Position numbers and translations under genes: made by a program
In this document: positions 35,581 to 48,600 of the stretch, in pieces
How the letters are laid out: every line of letters starts with the position of its first letter
How positions within the stretch are numbered: position 1 is the stretch's first letter
Assembly: GCF_032118995.1 (NCBI RefSeq)
Contig: NC_092669.1
Coordinates: 12,076,335 to 12,140,334, forward strand
DNA length: 64,000 bases
Source of the DNA: Asterias amurensis
Taxonomy: Eukaryota > Echinodermata > Asteroidea > Forcipulatida > Asteriidae
Direction: 5' to 3'
Notes under the pieces: model-generated
What the model was told of the DNA's origin: nothing
Database searches by the model: none
What the model saw: only the letters and a program-made list of their open reading frames with translations

Positions 35581-35969
35581 TTAAAGGAACACGTTGCTTG
35601 GATCGGTCGAGTTGGTCTTTGAAAAGCGTTTGTAACCGGTTTTTATAAAATGCATATGGGTAGAAAGATGTTGAAAAAGTAGAATACAATGATCCACACA
35701 AACATGCCTCGAAATTGCACTGTTTTCCTTTTACCTCGTCGACTAACACGTCGGCCATTTATGGGGGTCAAAATTTTGACTCCCATAAATGGCCGACCGT
35801 GTTAGTTCGCACAGTAGAAGGAAAACCACGCAATTTCGAGGCAAACTTGTGTGGATCATTGTATTCTACTTTTAAAACACCTATCCAACCATATGCATTT
35901 TATAAAAAAACGGTTAAAAACGCTTTTTAGAGACCAACTCGACCGATCCAAGGCAACGTGTTCCTTTAA
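35581..35969. mobile_element. Family B foldback MITE, full copy
   Basis: Same structure as the copy at 3310-3699, over 90 percent identical by eye, with TTAA at both ends. Confidence 0.88.
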
Positions 35970-36485
35970 AGAACATGCACAAATTCTCATACCCAAAAAA
36001 AAACGTCTTCCTTTAAAGGTAAATCTTTGCTAGTTCATCCAAAATTGTATGGTACTCAAAGGGGTATGCCTTTAGCAGTTATTCGAAAAATGGTCATAAA
36101 AAAAACTTCCGTGGTAAAAAGCACTGCAGCTGTTGGCAAATGTAAAACATTTTTAGAAAAAACAATTCCCTTCAAAGGGATGTGGTTTTAGAGAGGGATT
36201 TAAAAGCATTTACTTACACCAAGGAAGTTTTGGCAGCCAATGTTTCACACATTATGTATTGTCTAATCTTTCTGATGTAATAACGGTAGCGATCATAACC
36301 ATAAACTTTTTTGTAAACTTGTTTGAAAAGGAAGAACAATTATTAGTAGCTAAGCAATATATTGAGGTGTTACAAATACAAGCTCCTACAGTTTTGGTAA
36401 TGCACTAGTCTTGTACTCCAGGCTGAATGAGTCTCTATGCTATTTTCAAGTAGGATTTGAAACTTTGCATGGTGGAGATAAGTAA
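35970..36485. other. No feature recognised
   Basis: AT-rich spacer with no coding exon or repeat that I recognise. Confidence 0.4.
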
Positions 36486-36626
36486 TAGAAGAGTTTGTGG
36501 TAACACCATGGCTTCTGAGACGATCAGAGCATACTGATCGAAACGTCGAGTTAAACCAACGGTTCTTTTCAGAACCACCCCAACTCATTTAGAGATTATT
36601 ACATGGTGTTACCGCAAACTCTTCTA
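36486..36626. mobile_element. Small inverted-repeat element with a hammerhead-like hairpin
   Basis: The ends TAGAAGAGTTTGTGGTAACA and TGTTACCGCAAACTCTTCTA form a 25-bp inverted repeat (ATGG/CCATG at the inner side). Inside, CTGAGA (36515-36520) precedes the stem CGATCAG/CTGATCG (36521-36527, 36534-36540), followed by AAAC and GTC. A second hairpin is GGTTCTTTTCAGAACC (36561-36576). The order CTGA..GA, stem, GAAAC, GTC resembles hammerhead ribozyme motifs known from Penelope-like and other retroelements. Confidence 0.6.
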
Positions 36627-37888
36627 TATGCTATTTTTTACTATTTTTTACTTATTGTGCCAACTTAAAGAGTCTTTTCTTTCGGATCGATTTGTTTTTG
36701 GCTCATACTGTTTTTATATCTGTATGTCGTTGTTTTAGTTGGTCTTTTAAAGACCAATTTTTTTTGTTATCTTTGAGTGGAATCCTCAATATTAAACAAC
36801 TTGTTTAGAACAAAAAAGGTCAATTTGTAAAGTTCTGTCGAGTTATTTCCTGTTTATAGTTCCTCACAAAACTGTCTGCGACTATTTTGTCGGCACTTCC
36901 AATCCTGTGTAATGCTATACACTGGCATACATCCAGTAAGTACTTAAGGCCAAATAAAAAGATGCAGTTAAAACCGGAACAAACACGATCCAACAGGGTG
37001 GCTACAAAGTTCAAATATCTCCACCTTGAGAGCCTAACAAAATGAACCTGTTGAATGATGTACTAGTGTAAACACAGTGTATTGCTTACAATTTAGGGGA
37101 ATTCCTTAGACTGCAGCACGCAATAACTTACTAGGCATTGTTAATGCATAATGCAATTTTAAAATGTTGATGTTTGTTGGTGGTTGTTGGGCACCTCTGA
37201 AAAACAGTGTTTCACTGAGAAGTCACCCAAGGGTAAATAATAAATATATAAATAAATAAATGCATAATGCATTAAATGAGGCATACAAAATAACACATCC
37301 AAAGTGAGACCGGATGTTGGTGTATCCCTAACTTGTCAATATCTTAGTTCATGGTGCTAGTCAAAAGCAGTACAACTGTTAGACTTGATGACAAGTCCTT
37401 AGGCGCTGCATATTTCTAACAAATACACATTCTGCCGTTGTTCATGAAACAGTCACAGTGCGATTATATATTCATGCAACGGTCGTTGGTAGCGCGTGAC
37501 ACACGTACTGGGATCAATGATGAGTGTACCCTCCCCGTGACTACACCGTGCTTAACAATTACCGACTTAATTTCAAGACTATACAACCGTTGGCTCCCAT
37601 GTAGCCAGGGATCACAGCCAAGTTTACAACAGGAAACAGCAGTAGAGGGACCACCTTTAAAGGGGATGCAACTTTTCATTTCAAACTATCAAGTAAAATA
37701 CACAAGATACATCTGGTTTGGAGAATTGTGTTTATATGTTTTTTATTTGTACAATTTGCAGCGTTAAAATAAATTAGCAACAAACGGTGTTTTGTCTACT
37801 GCAAATGAGCGTACAGAATAAAAGCTTATACAAAAGGCACTAGCTATGTTTGTTAAGCTGACAACTCTGTGAGTCCCATTATGCGGCC
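36627..37888. other. No gene; spacer
   Basis: No splice-bounded conserved exon and no strong repeat, apart from an (AAAT)n-like patch at 37236-37262. Confidence 0.4.
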
Positions 37889-38541
37889 TTTAAAGGCACT
37901 GGACACTATTGTTAATTACTAAAAATAATTATTAGCATAAAACCTTACTTGGTAACGAGTAATAGAGAGAGGTTGGTAGTATAAAACATTGTGAGAAACG
38001 GCTCCCTCGGAAGTGGAGTAGTTTTCGAGAAAGGTAATTTTCCACGAATTTGATTTCGAGACCTCAAGTTTAGAATTTGAGGTCTCGAAATCACTCCGTG
38101 AGACAAGGGTGTTTTTTTCTTTCATTATTATCTCGCAACTTCGATGACCGATTGAGCTCAAATTTTCACAGGTTTGTTATTTTATGCATATGTTGAGACA
38201 CCATATGATGAGGCACTGGACACCTTTGGTAATTGTCAAAGACCAGTATTCTCACTTGGTGTATCCAAACAGTTGGTCTCAATTGGTCATCGAAGTTCTA
38301 TGAGAATAAAGAATGAAACAAAACAATACAAAATTCCCTTGTTGCACAAATTTGCATGCTTTCAGATGCCTAATAAAAGGCTTCAGGCCTGAAGTCTTTT
38401 AATAAGTGAGAAATGACCTCAGAGGGAGCCTTTTCTCACAATGTTTCAAACTATCAAAAGCTCTCCGTTGCTCGTTACCGAGTAAGTTTTTATGCTTACA
38501 ACTATTTTGAGTAATTACCAATAGTGTTGAATGCCTTTAAG
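37889..38541. mobile_element. Two family A copies head to head
   Basis: 37889-38205 is a family A copy in reverse orientation, starting AAAGGCACTGGACACTATTG and shortened internally. 38213-38541 is a forward subfamily 2 copy ending GTGTTGAATGCCTTTAA. The junction lies near 38206-38212. Confidence 0.75.
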
Positions 38542-39330
38542 ACATTGTAACAATGAACCCACACAGGAATTCTTTAAAAAAAGGAAAACAATTTACAAAA
38601 ACGGACATTTCTCAAAAACTGTACAGACAGTTCAATATAATTTTAAATGATATCAAAATCTATTTTTACAAGATAATGGCTAGAAAAAAACTACCGGTAC
38701 ATACAATTTACAAATTCTCAACAAGAGTGAAAAAGACTATGAACAATTGAAAAACATCTTCAGAAAAAAAAGCTGATGCCATTTTTCCTGGTATCAAATA
38801 TGCGCTTGATTAAAAGAAATTTGTCAAAACTTAAAAGATTGTTAAATTCTACAAGCCTTCTATGGTTTAGAAGAGTTAAATATTTAAAGAAATTTAATTT
38901 GTTTTTGTCAGTAATTATACAGGTTGGTTTGGGGTCATCAGCTGCTCCAAAAATGAATAAAAAAAAAAAAAAGTTTGCAATTTTCTATTTATTCTACTCG
39001 GACACTATGTTGATTTTTTTTTTAATTCAGTTAAAATTCTAAAAACATGTAGTACTTTTGCAGAAATATGCGACTAGGATTCAAAAATGTTTAATCAAAA
39101 ATATGTTCAAGATTTTCCAACAAGTACTGGATGAAAAAAGGTACACTTTATAATGAATACTTTGAGCTGTGATTAATCAAATTAAAATAAATAGTACCAT
39201 AAATCAATCATTTTGTCAAAACTTGATATAATGTTATTTTTGGTATCAGTAATAACTGATAACCGATACAAAAAATATATATAAGACCATTAAATTATCA
39301 ATAAGTCATGAAACATATGTGTACCTTCAG
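38542..39330. other. No gene; very AT-rich spacer
   Basis: Low-complexity A/T-rich DNA. The open frames here are lysine-, asparagine- and phenylalanine-rich and match nothing. Confidence 0.4.
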
Positions 39331-39719
39331 TTAAAGGAAACGTTGCCTTGGATCGGTCGAGTTGGTCTTTGAAAAGCGTTTGTAACCGTTTTTTATAAAA
39401 TGCATATGGGTAGAAAGATGTTATAAAAGTAGAATACAATGATCCACACAGACATGCCTCAAAATTGCGTGGTTTTCCTTTAACCTCGTCCACTAACACG
39501 GTCGGCCATTTATGGGAGTCAAATTTTTGACCCCCATAAATGGCCGACCGTGTTAGTTCGCACAGTAAAAGGAAAACCACGCAATTTCGAGGCAAACTTG
39601 TGTGGATCATTGTATTCTACTTTTAAAACATCTTTCCAACCATATGCATTTTATAACAAGCGGTTACAAACGCTTTTTATAGACCAACTCGTCCAATCCA
39701 AGGCAACGTGTTCCTTTAA
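39331..39719. mobile_element. Family B foldback MITE, full copy
   Basis: TTAA-flanked palindrome. The arms are almost complementary over about 180 bp each, and the central GGCCATTTATG words are present on both arms. Confidence 0.88.
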
Positions 39720-40890
39720 TGACTTATCAATTGATTATCAATATCAGCAACGGATCAATGCCCCAAAGTATTGATTCTTTGGATTTAAAATATTTTCTTT
39801 ATTTGTTTTGATAAATAAGTGAAAATCGGTCAGACATTCATTATTGACGACTTAGAAGTAGTTTAGTAGAGCAGGTCACATTATTGACTACTGAAAATGT
39901 TTCTCAAACTTTGTTAAAATACACATTTTATTTTCGTCAATCCTTGAGTATTATGTACAGACAAATATCTATGCCTATTAATTAATTAAATTCAAAGAGG
40001 CAGTGGTTACAAAATTTTCAATATTTAGGCCAAATAAAATAAAGACATGTTGAGCGACCCCTCTTGCTTCCTTCTTGAAGACCGCCATGTTAAAAAAAAA
40101 AATCTCAAATGAGCAGCCGTTTGTATAAAAACAATTGTCGGAAGGCCTTTTTGGAAAAAATGAAGAAGAAAAAAGGCCCGGCTCCTTCTTTTTTCCCGAA
40201 AAGGGCGGACGCTAAACATGTTTTTTATTTTCTTTGGCCTTATCTTGTCATGCCTGTATCTGAAATATCAGGCAATTCTTTCATTTATAATTACAAAATA
40301 TATATAAAAACTCTGGACCATAAAAATGAATATTATTAGAATTATATATACAACAAAACAAAACGATGATCATGCACTTACCGGGGCAACAGAGTTGATA
40401 AAAATGCAGATTCGTTGGAGAACATGGCGTCCAGGCTTATACATCAAAGAGCATCAAACGCAAATCCTTGGTCATTGGCTCGGTGCCCTTGAAATGCTCC
40501 AGTAGAAATTTACAATTCCCTCAGAGGAGAAAATGCATACAGACCTGATTAATTTATCCAGCAGACGAATTGAAAAAAAGGAGCGTTTCAAAGAACCGCA
40601 CTGTCCTGCAGTGTTGAACTCAAAGTAACTGGAAACAAACTGGGCGTGTTTCATAGAGCTGCTCAGCAGACACAAAGCGAGGATGGGTCAACGATCAAAC
40701 CTTGAAAACATTTTGATCATCAATGATACGAAACAGTCGTAAACCTAAACTAGTTCACGGGAGGATAAATGCTGGAATACTTTCTCGACCTTTGTCAACT
40801 CATTTCCCCCTCAGCACCCCCAAACTCTGATGGTAGCCTGGTCTGACGTTAAAACTGTGCTGGCTTCGGCCGACTGGCTGCGCAATCCTC
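39720..40890. other. Spacer and probable distal 3' UTR of LRP4
   Basis: A TTTATT (40224-40229) would read AATAAA on the LRP4 strand. 40465-40520 matches a small dispersed foldback. No gene is seen. Confidence 0.4.
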
Positions 40891-41345
40891 ATCCAATGGA
40901 ACACAAGCAAACACTGTTGTACATGTATGATCGGAAGTGGCTTTAGGGTCAGCCGTCTTACAAAAAGTCCCAAGTGTAATTTACCACCTCATGAGTCAGA
41001 CCGGCATTGCTGTCATGTTCGACTTTGAAAAGTTTGCATCGTCAGCTAGTAGCCCTCATCCACAGAAAAACCTATAAGCAAGAACTGTTGTACGATCTGG
41101 ATAGGCTTTGGGGTTAGCCGTCTTAAGTCCGCAAATACATATTTCCTCCTTCGGAGTGGAAACGGTATTGCTGTCATGGGCGTATTCTAAAAGTTTGCAT
41201 TATCAGCAAGCAGCCCTTGTCAAAAAGAAAACCCAGGTTTTTGGGGCGTAAGCCTTCGGAAGTCCGCAAATATAAAGGTCCACCTACTGAGTGAGAACAG
41301 CATCGCATGTCTGAATTCTAAAAGTTTGCATCATCAGCTAGCACA
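40890..41345 (-). repeat. Diverged tandem repeat in the LRP4 3' UTR (three units)
   Basis: Units are about 40890-41045, 41046-41225 and 41226-41345. They share, in order, GGCTTTRGGGTYAGCCGTCTTA (first two only), AGTCCGCAAATA (last two), and GAAAAGTTTGCATCGTCAGC or AAAAGTTTGCATCATCAGC. The last unit runs through the LRP4 stop codon (41338-41340). Confidence 0.7.
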
Positions 41346-44300
41346 TTGTTCCCAGAGTTGACGATGAGTAAGAATACCCACACGCCCCTGCTGTATCGTC
41401 GTCTTGGCAACTGGTGGCGACGTTGAGTGGTTTGCAATCTTGCTTGCCGTTGTCTCTTTTTAAAGGTAGCTCGCCGCCGGGCTGCGGAGGAGGTAGCATC
41501 TTTGCCACCTCTTCGTTGTTGAGTTTGACGACGAGGTTGGCCTGGGAGATTCTACTCTGCTGTTGTGTAAAAATAAGAAAACAAAAACTGGTGAGAACTC
41601 TGAAGTGAGTGTGGGTTAAAAGACCCTGGACACTATTGGTAATTGTCAAAGAACAGTAATCTCACTTGGTGTCTCCCAATATAAGCATAAAATAACAAAC
41701 CTGTGAAAATTTTGGCTCAATTGGTCATCGAAGTTGCGAGAAAATAATAAAAGAAAAAAAAAACACCCTTGTTGGACTAATTTGTGTGCTTTCAGATGCC
41801 TAAAAAGTCTTCAGGCCTGGTCTTTTAATATTTGTGTGAGAAATTATCGCAGTCTGTTATTATATTAAAACTATGGTCAATATGAATGTAAAATACTTAC
41901 TGGCTTTGAGTAGTATTTCCAAGAGCACGGTTGCGTCTTTGGTATGATCGTGATTTCGTTTGTGATGTGGTTAAACCTCGGATTTGAGAAGGTCACGATA
42001 GGATCAGCGCGGCATACCTGACGCTTCCTAGTACAAGAAGAAAAAAATCAGTTACAACGAAGGAAGGATAATTGAGAGGGTGTTTAAAAAATGCTTATTA
42101 TGTCCCAATTATAAGAACCAATTACAAAGAAAAATGTTACGGTTTACAAGGTGCTGTGGCACATCTGCAGTTAACCACACCAGAAAACACCTCTGGTGAT
42201 TCCGATCGGCAGAGTGTGTGTTAGAGTCCCAGTTGTTACACCTGGGGTCGATTTCACAAAGAGTTAGGACAAGTCCTTTGAGATATTAAAAACTTAAGGG
42301 TAGTCGAAGGTTAGGATGAGTTACTCCTGTCCTAACTCGAGATAAGACTAGTCCTAACTCTTTGTGAAATCGGTCGGTGACCTTTAGCAAAACACTTAAC
42401 CATGATGTTTCATCCTTCGCATAAGACGTTAAGCCGTTGGTCCTGTGTGTTGTGTAACGCATGTAAAAGAACCCAGTGCACTTATCAAAAAGAGAAGAGG
42501 TTCACCCGGTGTTCCTGGTTTGTTTGGCTGCATATTGCGTCACAGCACCTTGAAATATTTTAAGGGAAGCTTTCTACCATCATTATCTTCAAACGGTGTA
42601 AGTTTAACGTAAATCGGTGGACGTTTGTGTTTAATGTCATACAACAAAGTATCCAAACCCTTTAATGCTACTTACTGGTATCTCCTCCACACCACAAATA
42701 CGATAAGGAGTAGAACGAGAAACAAAAGGAGTAGGATTCCAACGACGACGAAGATGTAGGAGCTGGTGTCTGGCGCTAACTGTCCCGTTGCTTGATCGCC
42801 GTATGTCCTTTGACACAAACCAAGTTGTTGATCTTCCAGTGAACACCTGCAGAAGACAATAACAAAAAAAAGAAAGAAAACAAAATCAGTTTTAATTTTG
42901 TTTTTTTTACCCATACACCGATGTGTGTTAGCACTGTATACTCAGTACTTTCCCCGAGTCCTGTGAAAAAATATCACAGGTATGTTACTCGGGTGGGATT
43001 CGAACCCACGACCCTTGCAATTCTAGAGCAGTGTCTTACCAACTAGACTACCAAGGTTGCCCTGTAGCTAGAGGCGGTTCGAATCCTATGTTTTGGCAGC
43101 GAGTACCGCAACGATATAATAGATGTTAAATTTGCATCAGGGATAAAGAATATTAATTATGTTTTTCAGTTTTGGAATAAATTTTAAAGGGTTTGATGTT
43201 ATGAATCATAACTTCTTGATTTGTGCAACTTCAATGTTTGTATGAGAGAGATTGGCTGTTGCCAGCTTGGCGTTTATACCCGCCTGTTAATTACCTTGGT
43301 ATTTCGTTACTTAATCTCGTCGTCATTCCCGGGTTGTCTGGGATATCGTTGGGATGCTTAGATGGTTCGTTGGTAGCCTCTTTCGTCGACAGGGGAACAT
43401 CATTGGGAGAGATGGTCACGTTTACATGAACAATAGGAATACGGGGTGTTGGTGATGGAGGAATTATAGGTCCACCTGGCCCTGCAAAAAACAAGAAAAG
43501 GTTATTAATTTTGGTTTTTACCCATATACACCGATGTGCGTTAGCACTGTATACTCAGTACTTTCCCCGAGTCCTGTGAAAAAAAATATCACAGTCATGT
43601 TCCTCGGGTGGGATTCGAACCCACGACCCTTACAAATGTCCCTAAGCCAGTCTGTTATGTGACATTTGACCTACAATCCCGACTAAAATGCTTGGGCCAC
43701 CCATTCCTAATGTTACATAAAACCATTCCTTGTCCACTTTCCCCGACAATAAACATTCTTTCCCCTGCTCTCTGTTCCCCCGCTCATGTTGACTGCAATG
43801 CAGAAGACCGTTCAATGAGAACCAACATTGAAAGGGGGCGGGGGGGGGGGGGGGCACAACAAGATATGGCAAGGATTGTAGGTGGTCCAAAAATAGGAGG
43901 AGTGAGAGAAGAAGGCGGAGGGGTACTATGGTGGGGATTGGGAAATTTTTTACTACACAAAATGCCCGACTGTGTAAGTACGCAAAGTAAAAAGAAAACC
44001 ACACAAATAGAGGCAAAAGTTGTGTGGATCATTATATTCTAGTTTTAAAAACATCGTTCTAACAATGTGCTTTTTCAATCAAACGATTTTAACCGCTTTT
44101 CAAAGACCAACTCCCCCAATCCATGGCAACGTGTCCCCTTAACACCTGTTTCTGACAAGTAAATGGAAACTTACTTAGAGAACATTCTCTTGCGTCTCTG
44201 TACTGCTCGTCGGGGCAGGCGCATACATGCCCCTGAGGGCGGGCTAGGCACAGATGGCTACATCCTCCGTTACCGATGGCGCAAGGGTTCAGTCCTGGAA

Positions 44301-45578
44301 AGTCAAGAATTCAGAGTTTCAAAATCTCACAAATTATTATAAAACAAAAAAATGAATTTTATTTTAAAGTACAATATTTCTATGCATTTATGACAGAATT
44401 TATTCTTATACCACAGTTTCACATTTCTCATTTCCAATTAGGTGACCAGCTTGTTGTCTTGCTTAAGGACACAGGTGTCATGACTGGGGCTCGAACTCAC
44501 ACTCTGCTCATCAGAAACACCAGAGTTTGAAATCAGTGCTCTTAACCGACAGGTCCAATATAATTATTATTATTATTATTATTATTATTAATATTATTTG
44601 TTCCCTGAAGACCCTCCTATGTACCTGTTTGTCTGGCCGGAGTCACCATCTGAATATTCATCCCTCGGAAGGAACCTGGCAGTGATTGTTTGTCTTGTCC
44701 CGTTGTCTTATCAACGGACTCTATGGTTGACGTCTGCCAATCAGTCCAGTAAATACGATTTAAATACTAGAAGAGGAGCAAGGGAAATAACTGCATTAGA
44801 TTTCATATTTTAATTCAAAATCAAAATAATATTGTGACCTAAAAGACTGGCTAATCTTAACTTAACAATGAGACTGTTAAAAGTAAAATATGTTTAATTC
44901 AAATCAAACTGAATATAATTGTGACTCGAAAGTCTGCTAATCTTAATTTGGAAACGGGAACATTAAAAGTAAAATATATACGTACATCTACAATTCAATG
45001 AAAGGTCAAGAGAATATAAATATGCATTGAAACTAGAGTAGCAATGGAAAAAAATAAAACATGGCAAAGAAATAAATACTTTGATAAATATATAGATAAA
45101 TATACAATAATTAATAAATACTTAAATAAATGAAAACAAATTAGTTTTTTTTGCCAGACAGTATAAGGCATATAGATAGAAAAATATATGAATTGTTGAA
45201 CATCTAACAAATTTATAAATAGATAAATCATTTGATCAATCAATAAATCAACAGATACAAATCAAATAGTCAATAAGCAGATAGATAAAAGGACAACCAA
45301 ATCAATATAGAATTAAATAAGTAAATAAAAGCAAAAGAGCTAATATTATTATTGTTATGAAATATGGAACTCTATAGAAAAAAAAATTAGGGAAAAGACC
45401 GATGACAAAATCATTTAAAGAAGACAAATACTTCAAAATGCACAATAAAAATAATACAAATACTTAGACATTTATAAAGCGCATAATGCAGTCTGAGACT
45501 CGTTAGGCAACACATAAAATATATAAATCTATACAGTACACACTCAGCCCTCCCACTGTCTTCCCAATCAATAATAAA

Positions 45579-45609
<31 letters not shown>

Positions 45610-48600
45610 TCAAAGTCTAATATAGCGCATGTATCTACCAAACAAGGTACTCAAGGCGCTGAGTATAAATGCAAATTTTCAGAACGATAGGTTATTTCAA
45701 CGATGAATTCCGAGACCCAATTATTTAGCACCTTATGAGGGTTTACAAGGTGCTACGCCGCATACAGCAGCCATAGCCAATATCATCCACTGTTAATTTA
45801 ATAGACAGTAGACTATGCCAGCATGCAATGAACAATTTAAACACAGTTGTGCCACCATACAAAATGTCGCAAAGTTCAAATCAAAGTTCCTATTTCAGAA
45901 ACAATTGGTGGCTATGAACCAATAGGAGTAAAGTGAGGACAAAGGATGTTCAGTATGAAAGGATGGATTACTAAACCCTTTAAAGGAACACGTTGCCTTG
46001 GATCGGACGAGTTGGTCAAAACAAAAGCGTTTGTAACCGTTTTTATAAAATGCATATGGTTGGAAAGATGTTTTAAAAGTAGAATACAAAGATCCACATA
46101 AGTTTGCCTCGAAATTGCCTGGTTTTCCTTCTACTGTGCGAACTAACATGGTCGGCCATTTATGGGAGTCAAAATTTTGACCCCCATAAATGGCCGACGT
46201 GTTAGTCGACGAGGTAAAAGGAAAACCACGCAATTTCGAGGCATGTTTGTGTGGATCATTGTATTCTACTTTTACAACATCTTTCTACCCATATGCATTT
46301 TATAAAAAAACGGTTACAAACGCTTTTCAAAGACCAACTCGACCGATCCAAGGCAACATGTTCCTTTAAGTGGTAAATGCATTGTAGGTATTACAATGCA
46401 GGGAAATATTGAAAGGGTAGGATAAGAGAGCAAGTATGCATCATGATGCAACTAACAATGGTCAATAAAAGAATAACAAGATCAAAGATGATATTAAAAA
46501 TAAGCAAGAGGACCAAGTGGAGAGAGCGAGTTATTAAATACATCTGCAAATGAAAAAAGTTGAATGATGTTTAACCATAATAACTTACCAGCGTCACTCC
46601 GTACGAATGCGTCATATTCCTCGTCAACACGCTACGATACTCTCCGTTGAAGTCGGCAGTCTCTAGTTTGTCCAGATGAGCGTCCGCCCAGTACAGTCGC
46701 TTAGTTTCGTAGTCTATCGTCAGACCGTTCGGCCATTTCAGGTCCTCGCTGATGAGCGTGCGACGGTTCGTCCCGTCGAAGTAGGCACGCTCTATTTTAG
46801 GATAGGTCCCCCAATCGGTCCAGAAGATGTACCTACAAATGACAAAAGAAAGTCAAACATAATAGGTTTATTTGTGTTTGATTTTTTTCTGAATGTTGGC
46901 AGTCACCCAATACTGTCAATATCTTTGCTTCAAAGTTTTTTAGTTTTTTATTTTGTCGCCACAAGGTGTGGGCTTCAATAAACTATTTTCTAGGGGCTGT
47001 TGCCACCTACTCCTGGGGCTGAAACATGTTACCCCTTTTACAGTCCATACGGATGTGGGCTAGGGTATCATCAATCAGAAGCCTGGCTGGTAGAGCAGAA
47101 AGTACTACCTCCCATACTTTCGGAAGCCATCATGGTAAAATGTACTGATTAAGGACAAAAGTGTCACGACCGGGACCTGAACCCACCCTCTGCTGATCAA
47201 ACACCAGGGCCCAATTTCATAGAGCTGCTTAAGCAAAAAATTTTGCTTAAGCAAAAAATTCATTGCTTAGTAAAATCAGATTACCGGCCAAGACTCCGTT
47301 CAATTGTAATGCTAAGTAAACAACAGCTTAATACTAGTCATAAGCAATGTATATGGCAGGAAATTTTGGCCAGTAACATGTGTAAAATAAGCGAGCTATT
47401 TTCGTGCTTAAGCAAATTTTTTGCTTAAGCAGCTCTATGAAATTGGCCCCAGAGCTTGAATCTGGTGATCTCAACCGCTCTGCCATGACTCCTTTTCCAC
47501 TTACCACAAACTGAGCTATCTATCCCTTATGTTGGCGATCTCCCTATTTTGTTGATATCTTTGTTTCAAAGCAATGGACTCCACTCACCCTTTTCGTGGA
47601 TACACAACAATGGCTCTCGGCTCGTCCAAATTGGTATCGATGATGACCTTACGAGATGACCCGTCCAGTCGTGACACCTCGATCTTATTTCGACCGGTAT
47701 CCGTCCAGTACAAGTTCCGTCCGATCCAGTCAACTGCCAGACCTTCTGTAGTTCCGAGACTCGTTGAGACGATCGTTTCACTATTGCTTCCATCATAGTC
47801 CACTCTCCTATAAGAGTTGAATAAGAAATGAATTAACTACTTTATGTAGAATGGCAGATAACTAATATAGTACGGCGAATAAGTACATTGTGTGTGTACT
47901 ATAGTACAGCAGGTAGCTAGTAATGAAAGAACTAATATATGACGGCAAATAATAAAAAAAAGGTTGTTTACTTTATATTGTGCTCTCTCCAGGCGAGCCT
48001 GTTTGAGGGCGCATAACAGTAAAAATGCCATAAGCAAATTACACAGAAACAGTTTAAGAAAAAGTGCACCAGTAAAAATAAGCAAAATAGAATTCAAAGC
48101 ATTATAATACTGTAAACAACAATGCAACGAATATAAATCATACAAATAACTACTATAATATGGCAGTTTGGTGATGAAGTAACTACTGCCGTAGTTTCAA
48201 CCACAAATGAGCCCCTTTGAAGTGTAGGTTTGGGCTGAAAATCAATTCCCTTAAACCACCTGGCAAAAACACAGACATTCAATATACAGTTTATTTCATA
48301 CTCTTTTTGGAAAACAGCTCAAAAAGAGTATCAGTACATAGAAAGGCAACACAATCAATGTCATGACATGTGTTTAAAATAAATCTGTAATTCTCGTTAT
48401 CGAGAATTGATATTGTTTTAATGTTTTCTCAAAAAGTAAAGCATTTTATGGACTAATATTTCAAGATAAGTCTTTCACCATTACCTTCTGTAAACCCTGT
48501 AAATTATGTATAAATCTGTGAATTCGTTAATTTTTTTTCTGTACCGAAAGTGTATAATGGCTTTAAATCATTGGAGATAGCATTCCATAGACGTGATAAA

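Larger units (their letters stand above)
41338..43481 (-). other. LRP4 stalk, transmembrane helix and cytoplasmic tail
   Basis: Exon 43481-43295 encodes a Pro/Ser/Thr-rich stalk with one N-glycosylation site (NVT). Exon 42846-42676 opens with [13 protein letters not shown], close to a vertebrate LRP4 juxtamembrane motif, and then encodes the hydrophobic helix ([20 protein letters not shown] onward) and WRRYQ. Exon 42027-41901 encodes the start of the tail, with [18 protein letters not shown] aligning to the vertebrate NPxY segment. The terminal exon 41559-41338 encodes a tail unlike vertebrate LRP4, ending SSSTLGTMC and so lacking the ESQV PDZ ligand. The last acceptor could be one of two adjacent AGs differing by one codon (CAG). 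Confidence 0.9.

Noticed and set aside
38553-39042. Small plus-strand frames in AT-rich DNA
   Set aside because: Composition-driven, dominated by Lys, Asn and Phe. No domain or splice context.
43608-44042. 144-codon plus-strand frame and its minus-strand partner
   Set aside because: It spans a SINE B box, a dispersed repeat, a poly-G tract and a family B arm.
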